Of a stretch of 64,000 nucleotides of DNA, positions 1 to 11,650 are shown one piece after another. The position numbers and the translations under genes were made by a program. The DNA is taken from assembly GCA_030278955.1 (NCBI GenBank), contig JAOANR010000001.1:18451753-18515752 (forward strand), in the 5' to 3' direction. Position 1 is the first letter of the stretch, and each line of letters starts with the position of its first letter. The DNA comes from Hygrophila difformis. Its lineage: Eukaryota; Streptophyta; Magnoliopsida; Lamiales; Acanthaceae. Below the pieces are notes generated by a model, which saw only the letters and a list, made by a program, of their open reading frames with translations, was not told the origin of the DNA and searched no databases.

Positions 1-650
1 GAAATTGGACACAGAGTGCATACATACACTGCATAAATCTATCATTACAAACACCACTTCTCAACAACCAAGAACAGAGAATGGAACAGATTACCATGCT
101 TGTAGGAAAGAAATCCAAAAACAAGAAAACTAATAACGCACTAATACTCACACAGTATCCCCATGTTCATCAGTTTACAAGTTCTCAGATTTCAAGATTT
201 CACACTTTAGGATTTTCTCAGATGAATTTCAGACATGCATAATAACAACAATGGGACAAGAAACTAGCAGCACACGACATAGGAGGAAGAACAAACTTAA
301 GAGCCCTGAAAGCTCAAAAATTCATCAATGGTGAATACCCTAAACCCTAGTCGTCGCCTGTGTTCTCTGCCCCAACCCTAATGAGAGAATCGAAATCCCT
401 ATGTTATTTCTACCATTCCCAACCCTCCATATCAACAAAACACCTCCCAATCTCCAAATCATTCTTAGCCAACACCATATATTCAAGAAGATCAAAAACG
501 CCCAAATCACGAGACACTCAAAAACAATCAACACAAATGAAGAATACACACAATCAGACCCTTCTTATGAGTTTTCGCAAGTTTCAGAACACACCCACCC
601 AACATCGCGAAACAAGGAGTACTGGGTATGCAAGAATCGGAGGTGGGGGG
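1..650 (-). other. Non-coding stretch of element A, probably third-ORF intron
   Basis: No coding signal is visible. By position it corresponds to the intron of the third-ORF gene in elements B and D, because it lies just after a candidate 5' splice site (GTAAGC, minus strand, about 650-655). The expected F-box exon 2 would lie to the left of the window. The assignment rests on position only. Confidence 0.4.
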
Positions 651-651
651 C

Positions 652-900
652 TTACCATGGTTCGGCCTTTGAAGAAGAGGACGCATTAGAGATTTCGCGA
701 GATTTGGGCAGAGTTTCCCTAGATTTCGAGTGAAAAATTACGAACGAACGATGTGTTCTGTTCGTGAGAAGGGTTTTCTGGATTGGGAGAGATTTCGAAA
801 AATTGCTAAGTGTTGGGTAGAGTAGGGAGGAAGAAAGGGGAAAAGGGTATTTGAATGGGGGTAGCGTACCCGTCGCAAGCCTCAGACTCATGTCGTAAAG
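652..900 (-). pseudogene. Element A third-ORF promoter/exon-1 remnant
   Basis: On the minus strand this follows the inverted-repeat array. It has a pyrimidine-rich leader and then a short Ala-Ser-Ser-Ser-Ser stretch ending at a candidate 5' splice site TG|GTAAGC. Element B's exon 1 also begins Met-Ala-Ser-Ser-Ser-Ser and ends before a phase-2 GTAAGT donor. In A the Ser-run frame has no ATG at the matching place (AATGCG instead of AAATGGC), so the start may be lost or shifted. The AT-rich element near 850 is a weak TATA candidate. This is a homology inference from layout and a short Ser run only. Confidence 0.4.
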
Positions 901-1300
901 CCCAGGCTTTCGACATGAGTGAGGGCAGGGAACTGGGGTCTAACAACGTGAGACACATCGCTAGCCTCGAAGACCCGTCTTGCGACGTGGTGGGGGTTCC
1001 AAGACGGGTAAGTAAAAGTGGGGCCAGATGGGAACCATGTCGCAAGGCTCATTTTGTGTCGCAAGACCATGTCTTGCGACGTGGAACTGTTCATTAGCGA
1101 CGGGGTATTGGGGTGAATAAGGAATTGCGTCACAAGACTCAACCTTCGTCGCAAGACCAAGTTTTGCGATGGGGGTGCCATTGCCTTGCGACGGGGTTAT
1201 GTGAAAGTAAGGGGACCACGTCGCAAGCCTGCTCTCAGTACGTTGCAAGACCAAGTCTTGCGACGGGTTACTGTTGAGTTGGACATAGTCTTACGACGTG
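875..1300. repeat. Inverted-repeat array, A type (GTCGCAAGAC half-sites)
   Basis: Multiple copies of the half-site GTCGCAAGAC and its reverse complement occur here. Clear back-to-back palindromes lie at 1058-1080, 1148-1170 and 1241-1265, and isolated half-sites flank them on either side. The array sits just upstream (minus strand) of the third-ORF leader of element A. Elements B and D have arrays of unrelated sequence but the same layout at the same place. It is not a CRISPR array, because units are palindromic and irregularly spaced. Confidence 0.85.
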
Positions 1301-1644
1301 TTTTTGAATTTCAAAAGATTAATGGATTGGGCCCGAGTGTGAAATTGGGCCTTAGTCTGACTTTATTAATTTTGAACTTAGAGCAATTTAGTCCAAAACA
1401 TTTTCATGTACAAATTTATTGGGCTGTAAATTAAATAATCTACTTGCATAAAATAGATTGGACCAATTCCACTTATTGAAAAAATTATTCCGGATTTTAA
1501 ATTAATTTAAATTCCGAGAATATTTTCTTAAATTCATGGAATTACTCCAACCGGGAACTTGGTTTTCTGCTTTATTTTTCTCCTCTTTCTTTTTGGTGGT
1601 TCCGGAATTCCTGCAAGATAAATAAATCAATCATATTAGATTTT

Positions 1645-1702
1645 CTCAAAATATCAACATCCTCACATTTAGAGCTTTAGTTCTCTAAATGTTTAGTTGA
1701 TT
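1645..1702 (-). other. Post-pol hairpin plus GAGGATGTTGATA module (A)
   Basis: On the minus strand CATTTAGAG and CTCTAAATG form a stem, followed directly by TGAGGATGTTGATA and, about 70 nt on, by a pyrimidine stretch ending TTGCAG|GAATTC. The same order is seen after pol in B, C and D, so it is a conserved element feature. It may mark a splice acceptor. Confidence 0.6.
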
Positions 1703-1875
1703 TTTAGATATTTTCTGACTTAAAGCAAAGTAATGTATCTACACAAAATGAAATTTTTATGATTATTGTTGTTATTATTATATTTATATATAAGTCGGCT
1801 CTACTACTGTCTGAACTTCTTTTCAGCTCAAACTATCCAAGATATTCTTTAAGTCTGTGCCAATTTACCATGATG

Positions 1876-4800
1876 TCACTCTTTCCAGTTATGATCCTTA
1901 CTGCTCCACTTAAACACTTCCAACACTTCATATGGCCCTTCCCATCTGGATTTAAGCTTTTCGGGGAACCGCTTCAACCTAGAATTGAACAATAACACAT
2001 TTTCGCCGACAAAGAAGTGCTTGGATTTGATCCGACGATCGTGCAACTTCTGGGTCCACTCTTTATAAATTCTTGAGCTTTCATAGGCTTGCGCTCGTAT
2101 TTCCTCAATTTCATTGAGGTCCAACTTGCGCTTACCCTGAGCAACTCTTGGGTCAGAATTAAGCGTTTTGACAGCCCAGTAAACTTTATGCTCTAACTCT
2201 ACGGGCAAATGATAGGCTTTTCTGAAGACAAGTCTGTATGGAGCCATCCCGATGGGAGTTTTGAATGCAGTGCGATACGACCATAGAGCATCATTGAGCT
2301 TTTTAGCCCAGTCCTTTCGGGTTATCCCAATCGTGGCTTCGAGTATATGTTTGATCTCGCGATTTGATACCTCGACTTGACCACTGGTTTGGGGATGATA
2401 AGGTCTACCTATCTTATGGAGGATTCCAGTTTTACTCATTAAGTTTTCAAAAGATTTGTTAACAAAGTGAGTTCGTCCATCAGATATTATCACCCTAGGT
2501 GTGCAAATCTATTAAAAATATTATTCTTGAGGAACTTGACGAATTGGCTACCATCATTGGTTGGTAATGCGACCGCCTCGACCCATTTGGACACATAGTC
2601 GACAGCTACCAAGATATACTGGTTTCCACCGAAACGGTCCCATGAAGTCAATGCCCCAAGCATCGAAAATCTCAAGGGTGAGAATCCCTTGCTGAGACAT
2701 CTCATCCCTCTTAGAAATGTTTCCTAATCTTTGGCATCTGTCGCAGGCCTTAACAAGCGTCTTATAGTCTTCATAGATGTAAGGCCAATCAAATTCACAC
2801 TCGAGGACTTTATGGGTCATTCGAGTAGGAGCATGGTGACCTCCATACTCTGATTCGTGACATTTCTTGACGATTTGGTAAGCCTCGTACTCATATACAC
2901 ATTGCCTGATTATTGAATCGGCGCAGTGTTTAAAGAGAAAAGGTTCTTCCCATAAGTAGTTTATTACATCCCGGTTAAACTTACTCTTATAACTCTTGTG
3001 CTTGAATGGTGGGTTATTCCGCATGCCAAGAAGTTAGCAATGTCGGAAAACCAAGGGCATGCTTGATCGTGTAAGTGCAAGGCGAACAGCTGTTCGTCCG
3101 GAAAATCCTCATTTACAGCTTTTTCATTTTTATCATTTTCTAAGCGAGATAAATGGTCAGCAGCACCATTGTCTCGCCCTCGCCTATCCTTTATTACTAT
3201 GTTAAACTCCTGCAGCAGAAGCACCCACCTGATTAATCGAGGCTTTGCGTCTTGCTTGCTAAACAAATATTTGAGTGCACTGTTATCTGTATACACTATG
3301 GTGTTTGTACCGATGAGGTACTGTCTAAATTTTTCAAACGCAAAGACCACAACGTACATTTCTTTTTTCGTAGTAGTGTAGTTTACTTGGGCTTCATTCA
3401 GGACGTGACTTGCGTAATGAATTACACAATGTCTCCCATCCTTATGTTGTCCAAGGACTGCACCTACTGCGAGATCGCTTGCATCACACATTACCTCGAA
3501 CGGTATTGACCAATCGGGTGGTTGAACTATTGGAGCAGAAGATAACATCTTTTTGAGTGTGTCAAAGGCTTGGACACACGCTTCATTTATTACAAAAGAA
3601 TTTTCTTTACAAAGCAAATTAGAGAGTGGCTTGGCAATTTTGGAAAAGTCCTTAATGAACCTCCGGTAAAAACCGGCATGCCCTAAGAAGCTCCTAACTG
3701 ATTTTATTGAATTAGGAATATGGAGATTTGAAATTATTGGAACATTGGCCCTGTCGACCTCAGTGCCTGCTTCGAGATGCGATGACCTAACACAATTCCC
3801 TAGGTAACCATGAAATGGCATTTTTCCTAATTTAGGACAAGGTTAGTTTCTTCGCATCTGTTTAAAATTTTTGGAAGATTAGTCAAACATTCTTCAAAAG
3901 TATTTCCATATACAGAGAAGTCATCAATGAAAACTTCAATGCATTTTTCAATAAATTCATAGAATATCGACATCATGCATCTTTGAAAAGTGGCAGGAGC
4001 ATTGCATAAACCAAATGGCATCCGTCTATAGGCAAAAGTGTCGTATGGGCAAGTAAAAGTGGTTTCTTCGTGGTCTTCGCTAGCAATGAAAATTTGATTA
4101 TACCCGGAATATCCATCTAAAAAGCAATAAAATTCTCTCCCTGCCAACCTCCCCAACATTTGATCAATAAATGGTAAAGGAAAATGGTCCTTGCGCGTGG
4201 CCTCGTTTAGCTTCCGGTAGTCTATACAGACTCTCATCCGGTGACCGGCCTCGTGGAAACTTCCTCTCATTGTTCATTCTTGGTAACGCACATCCCACCG
4301 AGCTTAGGAACGACCTGCACAGGACTGACCCATTTGCTGTCAGATATAGGATAGATGATACCAGTATATAAGAGCTTGATAACCTCTTTTCTTACCACTT
4401 CCTGTATTTGTGGGTTCAAACGTCATTGGGGTTGGCGAGAGGGTTTGTAATCCTCTTCCATCAAAATCCTGTGCATGGAAACAAAAGGGCTATTCCTTTG
4501 ATATCAGAAATGGTCCAACCGATTTGCACGTACATATCTTTTAAGCATTACCACAAGAGCATTTTCTTGTTCTTGTGTTAGCTTAGTTGACACAATCACC
4601 GGTAACATTTTAGATTCAGCGAGAAACACATATTTAAGATGATCCGGTAAAGTTATTAGTTCAAGCTCTGGTGGGCATTCCACGGATGGAAGTAATTTGT
4701 GAGAATTAGATGGGGGAAAATCATATTTACCTTTCGGATCCTGCATCAGTACAGGATCCGCTTCCTCCTCTTGAACGGCCTCTCCATTGCCTTGATGGAA

Positions 4801-4922
4801 TTCAGTGCCGTCAAACCCCTCTAGATCCCCAGTTCTGGAATCAGCGAAGTAGACAGCATTGTAGTCTTCTTGAGTCGCGCTCGCAGGCCTCAGTACCTGC
4901 TCATTGTCATTGTCAGTTTTTA
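1876..4922 (-). pseudogene. Element A pol, RT-RNase H-integrase part, broken
   Basis: This is a Ty3/gypsy polyprotein segment on the minus strand, broken into at least five frames. Recognisable parts, 5' to 3' on the minus strand, are the linker before RT (4504-4746), RT with the YRKLN block and an FIDD catalytic motif (3827-4270; D has FMDD), the RT thumb and RNase H with its CDAS and TDN region (2964-3821; D has TDH), the integrase zinc-binding HHCC region and first Asp (2554-3024), and the second Asp and Glu of the integrase core with the C-terminus (1876-2493). The end is truncated compared with D: the reading frame diverges after the SRWEGPYEV motif. No function is expected. Sequence similarity to B and D is obvious throughout. 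Confidence 0.9.
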
Positions 4923-4927
4923 CACAA
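4923..4927. repeat. Target-site duplication of element B, left copy
   Basis: CACAA immediately precedes the LTR end TGAAACTTT. The same five bases follow the other LTR end at 26704-26708. Joining the flanks restores the reading of element A between protease and RT. Confidence 0.95.
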
Positions 4928-7611
4928 TGAAACTTTAGAACTTGGTTTCGTCAACACGAGCATTTTCATAAAATATATTAAGTTCGAATTTATTAACAGA
5001 AAAGGGTTATGATTCGTGGGGAAAGGGTTTAAGGATATATTTCACTTTTTATTACTCATGTGGGGTATTCTGATTTCAAACGGCGTTGCGGTTCTCCCCG
5101 GCATGAACCTTTTGACAACTTTCACGGTGCAGCCGGGATAGATAATTCAATCTTGACCTCCAGTCTGTCACACTGAAGGTCCCCAGCATTTGGCATCATG
5201 AAACTTATCATAGTTTCATGTCATAAAGAACCTTGCCATGAAACACACTCCCACTGTATGAGTATTTTCTGAAAAATCATAATCCTGGTTTTCAATTTTA
5301 TTCAGTGAAACCAATTTATGAAGATGGAGTTGAGATTAGGGATATATTATAGGTTGTCACGTTTTTATTGCTCATGTTAAGAAACTGTGCTCCCGAAAGC
5401 GCATGGTGTCTAAAGTTGCAGTAATTTATAGTAAGACCGGATCGTTCACTGGAGGATGTGCGATAGAAGCAGGGCCCACGTCATTTACTAAGATTTTCCA
5501 CTCGGTCACTCGATTCAAGCTTTGCAATGATTTCTAACATCTTCTTGACAATAATTTAAAATAGAGTATGTAAGAAATTAAATTATTCTACAAAGCATGA
5601 TAAATTAGTCTAGAAAGCGATTAAATCTATTCTACGAAAGCGATAAATATTATGCTAGGAAAGCGAATAAAATTATTCTATGAAAGCGAATTAAAATGTG
5701 ACAGAAGGGACAGGGAGAAAGTAATGAAGATTGGACAAGGTTCAGATGAAACACACTTAAACTTCCATTTTAATACACAGATCTTTGTTGGGATAATCCA
5801 TCAGTTAACTAACTTTCATGCTCTCTATACCATGTTCCCTTTAGCAGACAGGTACTTATGGTAAGAGTTTACATGCTCTTAAGACCTCAATTTCTAAGAT
5901 ACCACAGATTTATAACCCCCCTTGCAATGCCTTGCGAGAGAGTGTTAGTCATATAAGGTGGACAAGCAACACCTAACATATCATTAGTTGATATGCCAAG
6001 TACTCCTATCATCCCCCTTGTCACACCCAAAGTCCAAATCTAACCCCAAACTAATCCATAACTCTTAAACCTTTCAACCGGCAGATGCATCTCTGCTTCC
6101 GAGTGACCTCTATGAAAGCATTTTAAAGAAAGCGGTAAAGAAAGCAGTAAAGAAAGCATTTAAAAATCTATCGCTCGGAAGTCTTAAAAGATCATCACAA
6201 TCCGTTAGTATAAAAGAGCCCCTGGTCTTGGTGACCAGATGCAGATTTAGAACTTCCCAAATGTCAGTAAGCCACATGGCTTATAACATTCGGTTAGTTA
6301 TGAGATACAAACATGAGTGGAACAAACCTATGAAGGTTTGTTCCGAATGTACTCACTCAAGACTCAATTTTAGGCTTTGGCGGGAGAAGATAGTAGTTGA
6401 AAGAATACTCAACCCTACCTTAGAAATTAACCAAGGCCTATATGTTGTTCCTCTAATATTATTTATCACATCTTATCCGAATCCAAGTGGGCATTGATTC
6501 GATGCAACACTTAATAAAAGATTTCCAACACACAGTAATTTTGAGAAACAAATAGATGTTTGAAAATCATTCCCTAAACATGTACTAAACTCTCAATTAA
6601 AACACAGATCCTTTCAGTCTAGGAGGGACCTAATCGCTGACTCTGCTTCTAAGTTCTCAAAATCAACCCCCAGTAGAATATGAATTAGTCATAACTGTTG
6701 AGTTTATCCCTTACTCAGATCCGGATTTTATAAAGGAAATTTTGTTGGAAATTTATTATGCAACATCTGATTTAAATCAAGACTTCTATGTCCAAGGGGA
6801 AGGATCCCCAAAATAGTAATAGACCACAATATCTACATAATAATATCATGCATACATGTATAAGAGAAGTAAAATAAATACCCCAAAATATATGGTGGGG
6901 TTAGACAGAATGCGATACACAAAGATGAATTAGCCAGAGATAAGAAGAATTTTGCTAAAAAGAATGCCATAAATAATTGGGGTTATCCGGATTGCAAACA
7001 TCTGCTCTCCGGGTCCCAAGTATTCCAGATGGAATGACTGTTTAGACAGTAGAATGCCTTAAATGACAGTTGCCGCCGTCATCTTAGACTTCACTGTCTG
7101 TGAATCTGAATGAAAACCCACATGTTCTATCACTGTAATAATTATTGGATGACATTGGCATATATCATCTATCATTACAACAACTCTAGATTCAGATTTG
7201 AAATTAAGATAAAGAGAAGAAAACTGTATCCGGATAGGAGTCAGCTGAGCAGCTATTATGATCCCGGATGGACGAACCGCCAAGGCTTCCACCGACCACT
7301 ACCCGAACCATGCAAAATAACAACTAGTAATTAATACTCAGAATACGAGCTAATTATCCATGTGGGAATATCCGCCAACATTAGTCTGATGTTATTTCTT
7401 ACTAGTTGTTCATACACACCATGAAAGGGAAAATAAACAAAGTTAAGAAAATGTTTTTGGCATTGTGTGAGTGTTAATCACACAAAAATAGACACTAATG
7501 GGTTGAGATGTGTAATGGATAAAATTAGATGTAGTGGGCCTAGGCCCAATATACCCATGCAACTTACACAACTCAAGAAATAAAATGTTTTTGGAGTTTT
7601 AAAATAGAAGG

Positions 7612-8205
7612 AAGAAAGCAATTCGGTCTATTGGGCAAAATGCAAAAGAGACCGAATTGAGGATACATGAGATATGAAGTAACACCATACCCAATTAATC
7701 CTTGTAAGGTCATGAAGCATCATCTAATTCGAATTGTCAAACAATTCGGTCTAAACCGAATTGGACAATTCGAATTGATGAAGTCATTCCTTCACTCAAA
7801 TTTGGCTAAGGCATTTACCCCAAAAATGAAGGTGATTCGATTTGCCAATTGAATTCGGTCTAGACCGAACTTGGACAATTCGAATTGGTAAAACAGAGAA
7901 AATAAACCAAGGCATGAAGGGATGGCATGCATACAGTGTGGTCTCCTAAGTCAATTCGGTCTATAAGGGCAATTCGGTCTATAGACCGAATTGCATAGGC
8001 CGAATTGCATGGAGATCACATGAAAACAACTCTTTTTGCTATGCAATGCGATCTTATGGGCAATTCGGTATAGACCGAATCTATACCGAATTGCCTAGAT
8101 CGAATTGCATATAAATTTTCCAAATGAAGCATTTAACAACTATTTTTGCCATGCAATTCCATTTCATGAGTAATTCGGCCTAGACCGAATTACCTCAAAC
8201 CGAAT
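7612..8205. repeat. Inverted-repeat array, B type, transcribed part of 3' LTR
   Basis: Repeated AATTCGGTCT half-sites and reverse complements occur in head-to-head pairs, for example around 7740-7765, 7850-7880, 7960-8015 and 8060-8110. It lies roughly 0.9-1.5 kb downstream of the LTR TATA box on the minus strand. This matches the second array of the C/D LTR by position. Confidence 0.85.
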
Positions 8206-9075
8206 TACATGTCTTTCTCTCTTAAGTGTGGGTTTGGTTTGCATTGTGTGGTTTATGATGGATAAGATTTATCTAATCCTTCATTTCACATCAATGTCAC
8301 TTCACAGCCACACTAATGAGTATTTCAAGGGGAATAGACCTAGGTTATGTGGCTAACAGGCATTGGCTTGAACCAAAACTCAAAACTACAAACAAGCAAA
8401 CTAAGATTTAGAACTCAAGCATAAACTGAATAAAATAAGAACACATGCTCAAAGAAAGAACACCTACATCATCTAAGGCAACATTAAGCTAATGAAAGCA
8501 AATAAAACAGCAACTGGAAAGCAAGAAAATAAATTCTAACAAGCCTAAGATTATCTAAAATCTAAGAACACTTATTTGAGTTTCTAAGGTGTACAGTCGA
8601 GCCATAAACCACTTAGCACACATTTATTGAGAATGCAAGGCAACTAGGACATAATAAATATAACCTAGTTGAAACAAACAAACATTCTACCATTATTGCT
8701 AAGGAAAGCATTTAATAGATGCCAAACACTTGAAATGAAAACCCATTTCTGGATTCCTTCTTGTATTGACATCGAAAAGCAGTAAACAACCCTAAAACCA
8801 TTCATTAGCTTGAAGGTAGGGTTCATTCTAACTGCAAAGTATTTAAGGTTTATGGAAATGGCTACACTAAGGGTGGTAACCAGCTTCTATGAGACAAAAA
8901 CTAAGCTCAAAAGCAATAAAACTACATTACAAGCATGAAAAATAAATTGACTAAACTAAACTATACTACCTACCTAACCCTTAAGGGGTGAAGAACCTTC
9001 TCCTTCTTTTTGTCTCCCAGCAACTGTCCAAGAGTTTGTGTGTCTAAGGATATTTCTTGTGTTGAGGAATGTCAG

Positions 9076-9083
9076 CTTTTATA
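9076..9083 (-). promoter_or_regulatory. LTR TATA box, element B 3' LTR
   Basis: TATAAAAG on the minus strand lies just downstream of the inverted-repeat array at 9140-9582. The same sequence is at 25881-25888 in the 5' LTR. The TSS itself was not determined. Confidence 0.65.
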
Positions 9084-9139
9084 CTTGTTTTCGAAACCCT
9101 AGGCCCATCATGCATTTCTCACGTGCTCAGCTGTACTTT

Positions 9140-9582
9140 CGAATGTGATTCGGTCTCCTCATGCAATTCGGTTTAGATCGAATTGATGCAATTCGAATTG
9201 CATGAGGTCTTCCTTCTTGTTCTTGAGCTGGAATGTGGTATTCATCCATCAATTCGGTCTATGGGTAGACCGAATTGGCCTTGTCGAATTGAAGATGGCT
9301 CCTGCTTGGCTTCTTTGCTTTAAGGCAATTCGGTCTATGCAGTCAATTCGGTCTAGACCGAATTGCATAGATCGAACCTCTTCTTTCTGTTTTGCTCCAA
9401 GTCTTCTTTCTTTCCATAGTGTAATTCGGTCTAGGGGTCAATTCAGTTTAGACCGAATTGCCTCAGACCGAATTGGTTGCTCTTTTCTTCCTCAACACTT
9501 CTCTTTTCTTCTTTCTTCAGCAATTCGGTCTAATGAGCAATTCGATTTAGGTCGAACTGCTTATAGACCGAATTGGTCTTCA
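9140..9582. repeat. Inverted-repeat array, B type, upstream of LTR TATA
   Basis: Several TTCGGTCT/AGACCGAA half-sites occur, arranged as pairs with outlying half-sites (for example 9325-9372, 9420-9472 and 9520-9572). On the minus strand it sits within 0.5 kb upstream of the LTR TATA box. Confidence 0.85.
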
Positions 9583-9908
9583 ACACTTAGCTAAAATTTC
9601 AGTTTGTGGGATTTTCATTCTTTTTCCCATGTTTTTTTATTTTTGTGGGCTATTTTATTCTTTTGCCCATCTTTTCATTCCTTTTTCTTTTCTTTTTCCC
9701 TTTTTTATGTTTTTGGATTTTTCTAACACAAATGCAACTAAAATTGCATATTTTGTGTCTTTCATTACCAGCTTAATATTTTTACAAACTTGCATCAATC
9801 TGTCGAATTCAACTGCTTTCTTGTTGAAATAAGATGGGATTTCGATCAAAATGTCCGTTTTAGACACGGAAATGGATTGGAAATAATGGAAAATTTTGGC
9901 CATTATCA

Positions 9909-11650
9909 ACATCCTCACATTTAATACTGATCGTCCCCGAGCAGTCAGAGTCAGTGCTTCTAAGAGCAAGGACTCTGCATATTCAATCCATTTGCGTGGC
10001 TTCAGAAATTTCATTCTTGTTATATTGGGATAATACAATCAAAATTACAAGTATTAAACTCTCTTGATTGCAGTGTTTAATGAAATGATACTTCTCACTT
10101 GGATAGGTATACAAATCAATCATTATTGTTAATTCTTCTTGAATATTATGTATAGAAAATTTTCATTGGTTTAATTCTTGAATTCAAGCATGACATGAAC
10201 ATTAATCAATCAAAGCAAAGCCTCACATATAGTAGAGTCGGAAATTTCACTCACTCTCAAAATTGGCTTTTAGACAATACGCTCATAATCAAATTCAAAT
10301 AAATTCTCCCATAAGCTTGCAATTAGACCAACTCGCCACCTACTCATTTCCACAAATCGAGATCCCGAGGTCTTATTCAAGGTTGTAACGGCGCATACGG
10401 TTGTAACATTAGGTATGGAAGGGAATTATTAGGCAAAAAGTGACATGAATCCATTCTATCATAACTTGGCATATTTTTTATTTAAAATCTATGATCATCA
10501 ACATTTCTTTCTTTCTTTTGTTTTTCTTTTCTATTGCATGACATTAGACTTTGTCTAATTTGCTTTGTCAATTGCAATTTATTTCTGTTGAATGAATCTC
10601 AACACATTTTTTTTAATCGGTTTATGAATACCGATTGATATTTTTGATGATCATAAACTATGATGCCTTGATGGAATTGATTTATTACACTTGGGTTTGA
10701 TTTCTTGGTCTTTTTATAAGGTTGGGAATAAAATAGTGGTTTCAAAGAAAAATTTGGCTTAAAGGCTCAACTTGGTTAATCCTAAAGGGAAAATATTTTT
10801 GGGTTTGGAATTCAACTGAAGGCCAAAAATTTGGGTTTTTCTAAGTGCCTCGATCATATGCTCGATTTCGGGAATATGGCATGGTCTTGAATCGATCCCA
10901 ATTGCAAGTTCTAGTGTCCTTTAATCGAATTGATTTTCACACAACAAAGAAATATTGAGTAAAAATGACTCGGCTCAGATCTCACATGGACGGTTTGATC
11001 ATGTCATACCTTTATTCTTAAATTTAGCCCTTTGAAAATTTCTTGCAAGTTATTCAATCAAATTCTCAACATGAAAATTTTGTTTTTCTTCCAAGTGATC
11101 ATATCATTGGATTTTTATAGCTCAAAACCTCAAGAATTTATATCATGCATATTTTTAATTGTTTTATCCCAATGTAATAGTTTGAAAATTTCATCCTTAG
11201 CCTAAATTCAACATGTGAATTTAGGTGACAGATTTATGCTTGTTTTATGCCGGTTATTTAATTGAAAGCAGTAAAAAGACACTGTGAACATGCAAGCATG
11301 TCACAGCTTTGTTTTTGGCGTGACAGTCACTTATTCATCTTGGACTGTCACACATCTTTTTCAAAATATATTTGAGAATTCAAGACGAAATTCTCTTGTG
11401 GAAAGCAATAAAATAATGGCCTCCAAAATACATTTTGGACCATACATTACGGGCCATAACAATCAGCAGTTCCAAGGTTCGTTATACAGTACACGACCTT
11501 AATCATCAATTCATTACTCACAGGAGATGCTATACACTTGAGTAAGGTTAGCATTAAAGAGTAGTCAAAATATCTCCTAAAAGAAGTTCTAGTTAGTCCA
11601 GTCAAAAGTGAATCTATACAGATTCAGTCCTCCTTCAGCTTCCTTCTCCC
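9909..11650 (-). other. Element B 3' non-coding region and PPT
   Basis: This lies between the third-ORF gene and the 3' LTR. Next to the LTR, on the minus strand, is a CTCGGGGACGA-like block and then AAATGTGAGGATGT, which serves as the polypurine-like end (about 9909-9950). A small inverted repeat around ATCGGTTTATGAATACCGAT is at about 10616-10640, next to a T/A run. No gene is supported. Confidence 0.6.

Larger units (their letters stand above)
1..4927 (-). mobile_element. Element A, 3'-side segment (Athila-like Ty3/gypsy, decayed)
   Basis: This is the left-hand piece of an old minus-strand element. Read on the minus strand it carries the end of the PR/RT linker, RT, RNase H and integrase (4922 down to about 1876), then a post-pol hairpin (about 1645-1700), an inverted-repeat array (875-1300) and a leader/exon-1-like stretch (about 650-890). 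It stops abruptly at 4927, where element B was inserted. The protein reading continues on the far side of B at 26704. The 3' LTR lies left of the window. The many frameshifts suggest A is the oldest element here. Confidence 0.85.
4928..9908 (-). repeat. Element B 3' LTR
   Basis: About 4.98 kb, pairing with 21319-26703. It contains an LTR promoter TATA box (9076-9083), one inverted-repeat array upstream of it (9140-9582) and one downstream (7612-8205). It lacks the MITE and the ~342-bp tandem duplication found in the other LTR. It keeps about 190 bp (6310-6510) that the other LTR has lost. No coding gene is supported inside it. Confidence 0.92.

Noticed and set aside
7059..7334. Two overlapping ORFs also present at 23612-23887
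   Set aside because: Conserved only because they lie in the paired LTRs of B. They sit on opposite strands, are short and have no recognisable domain.
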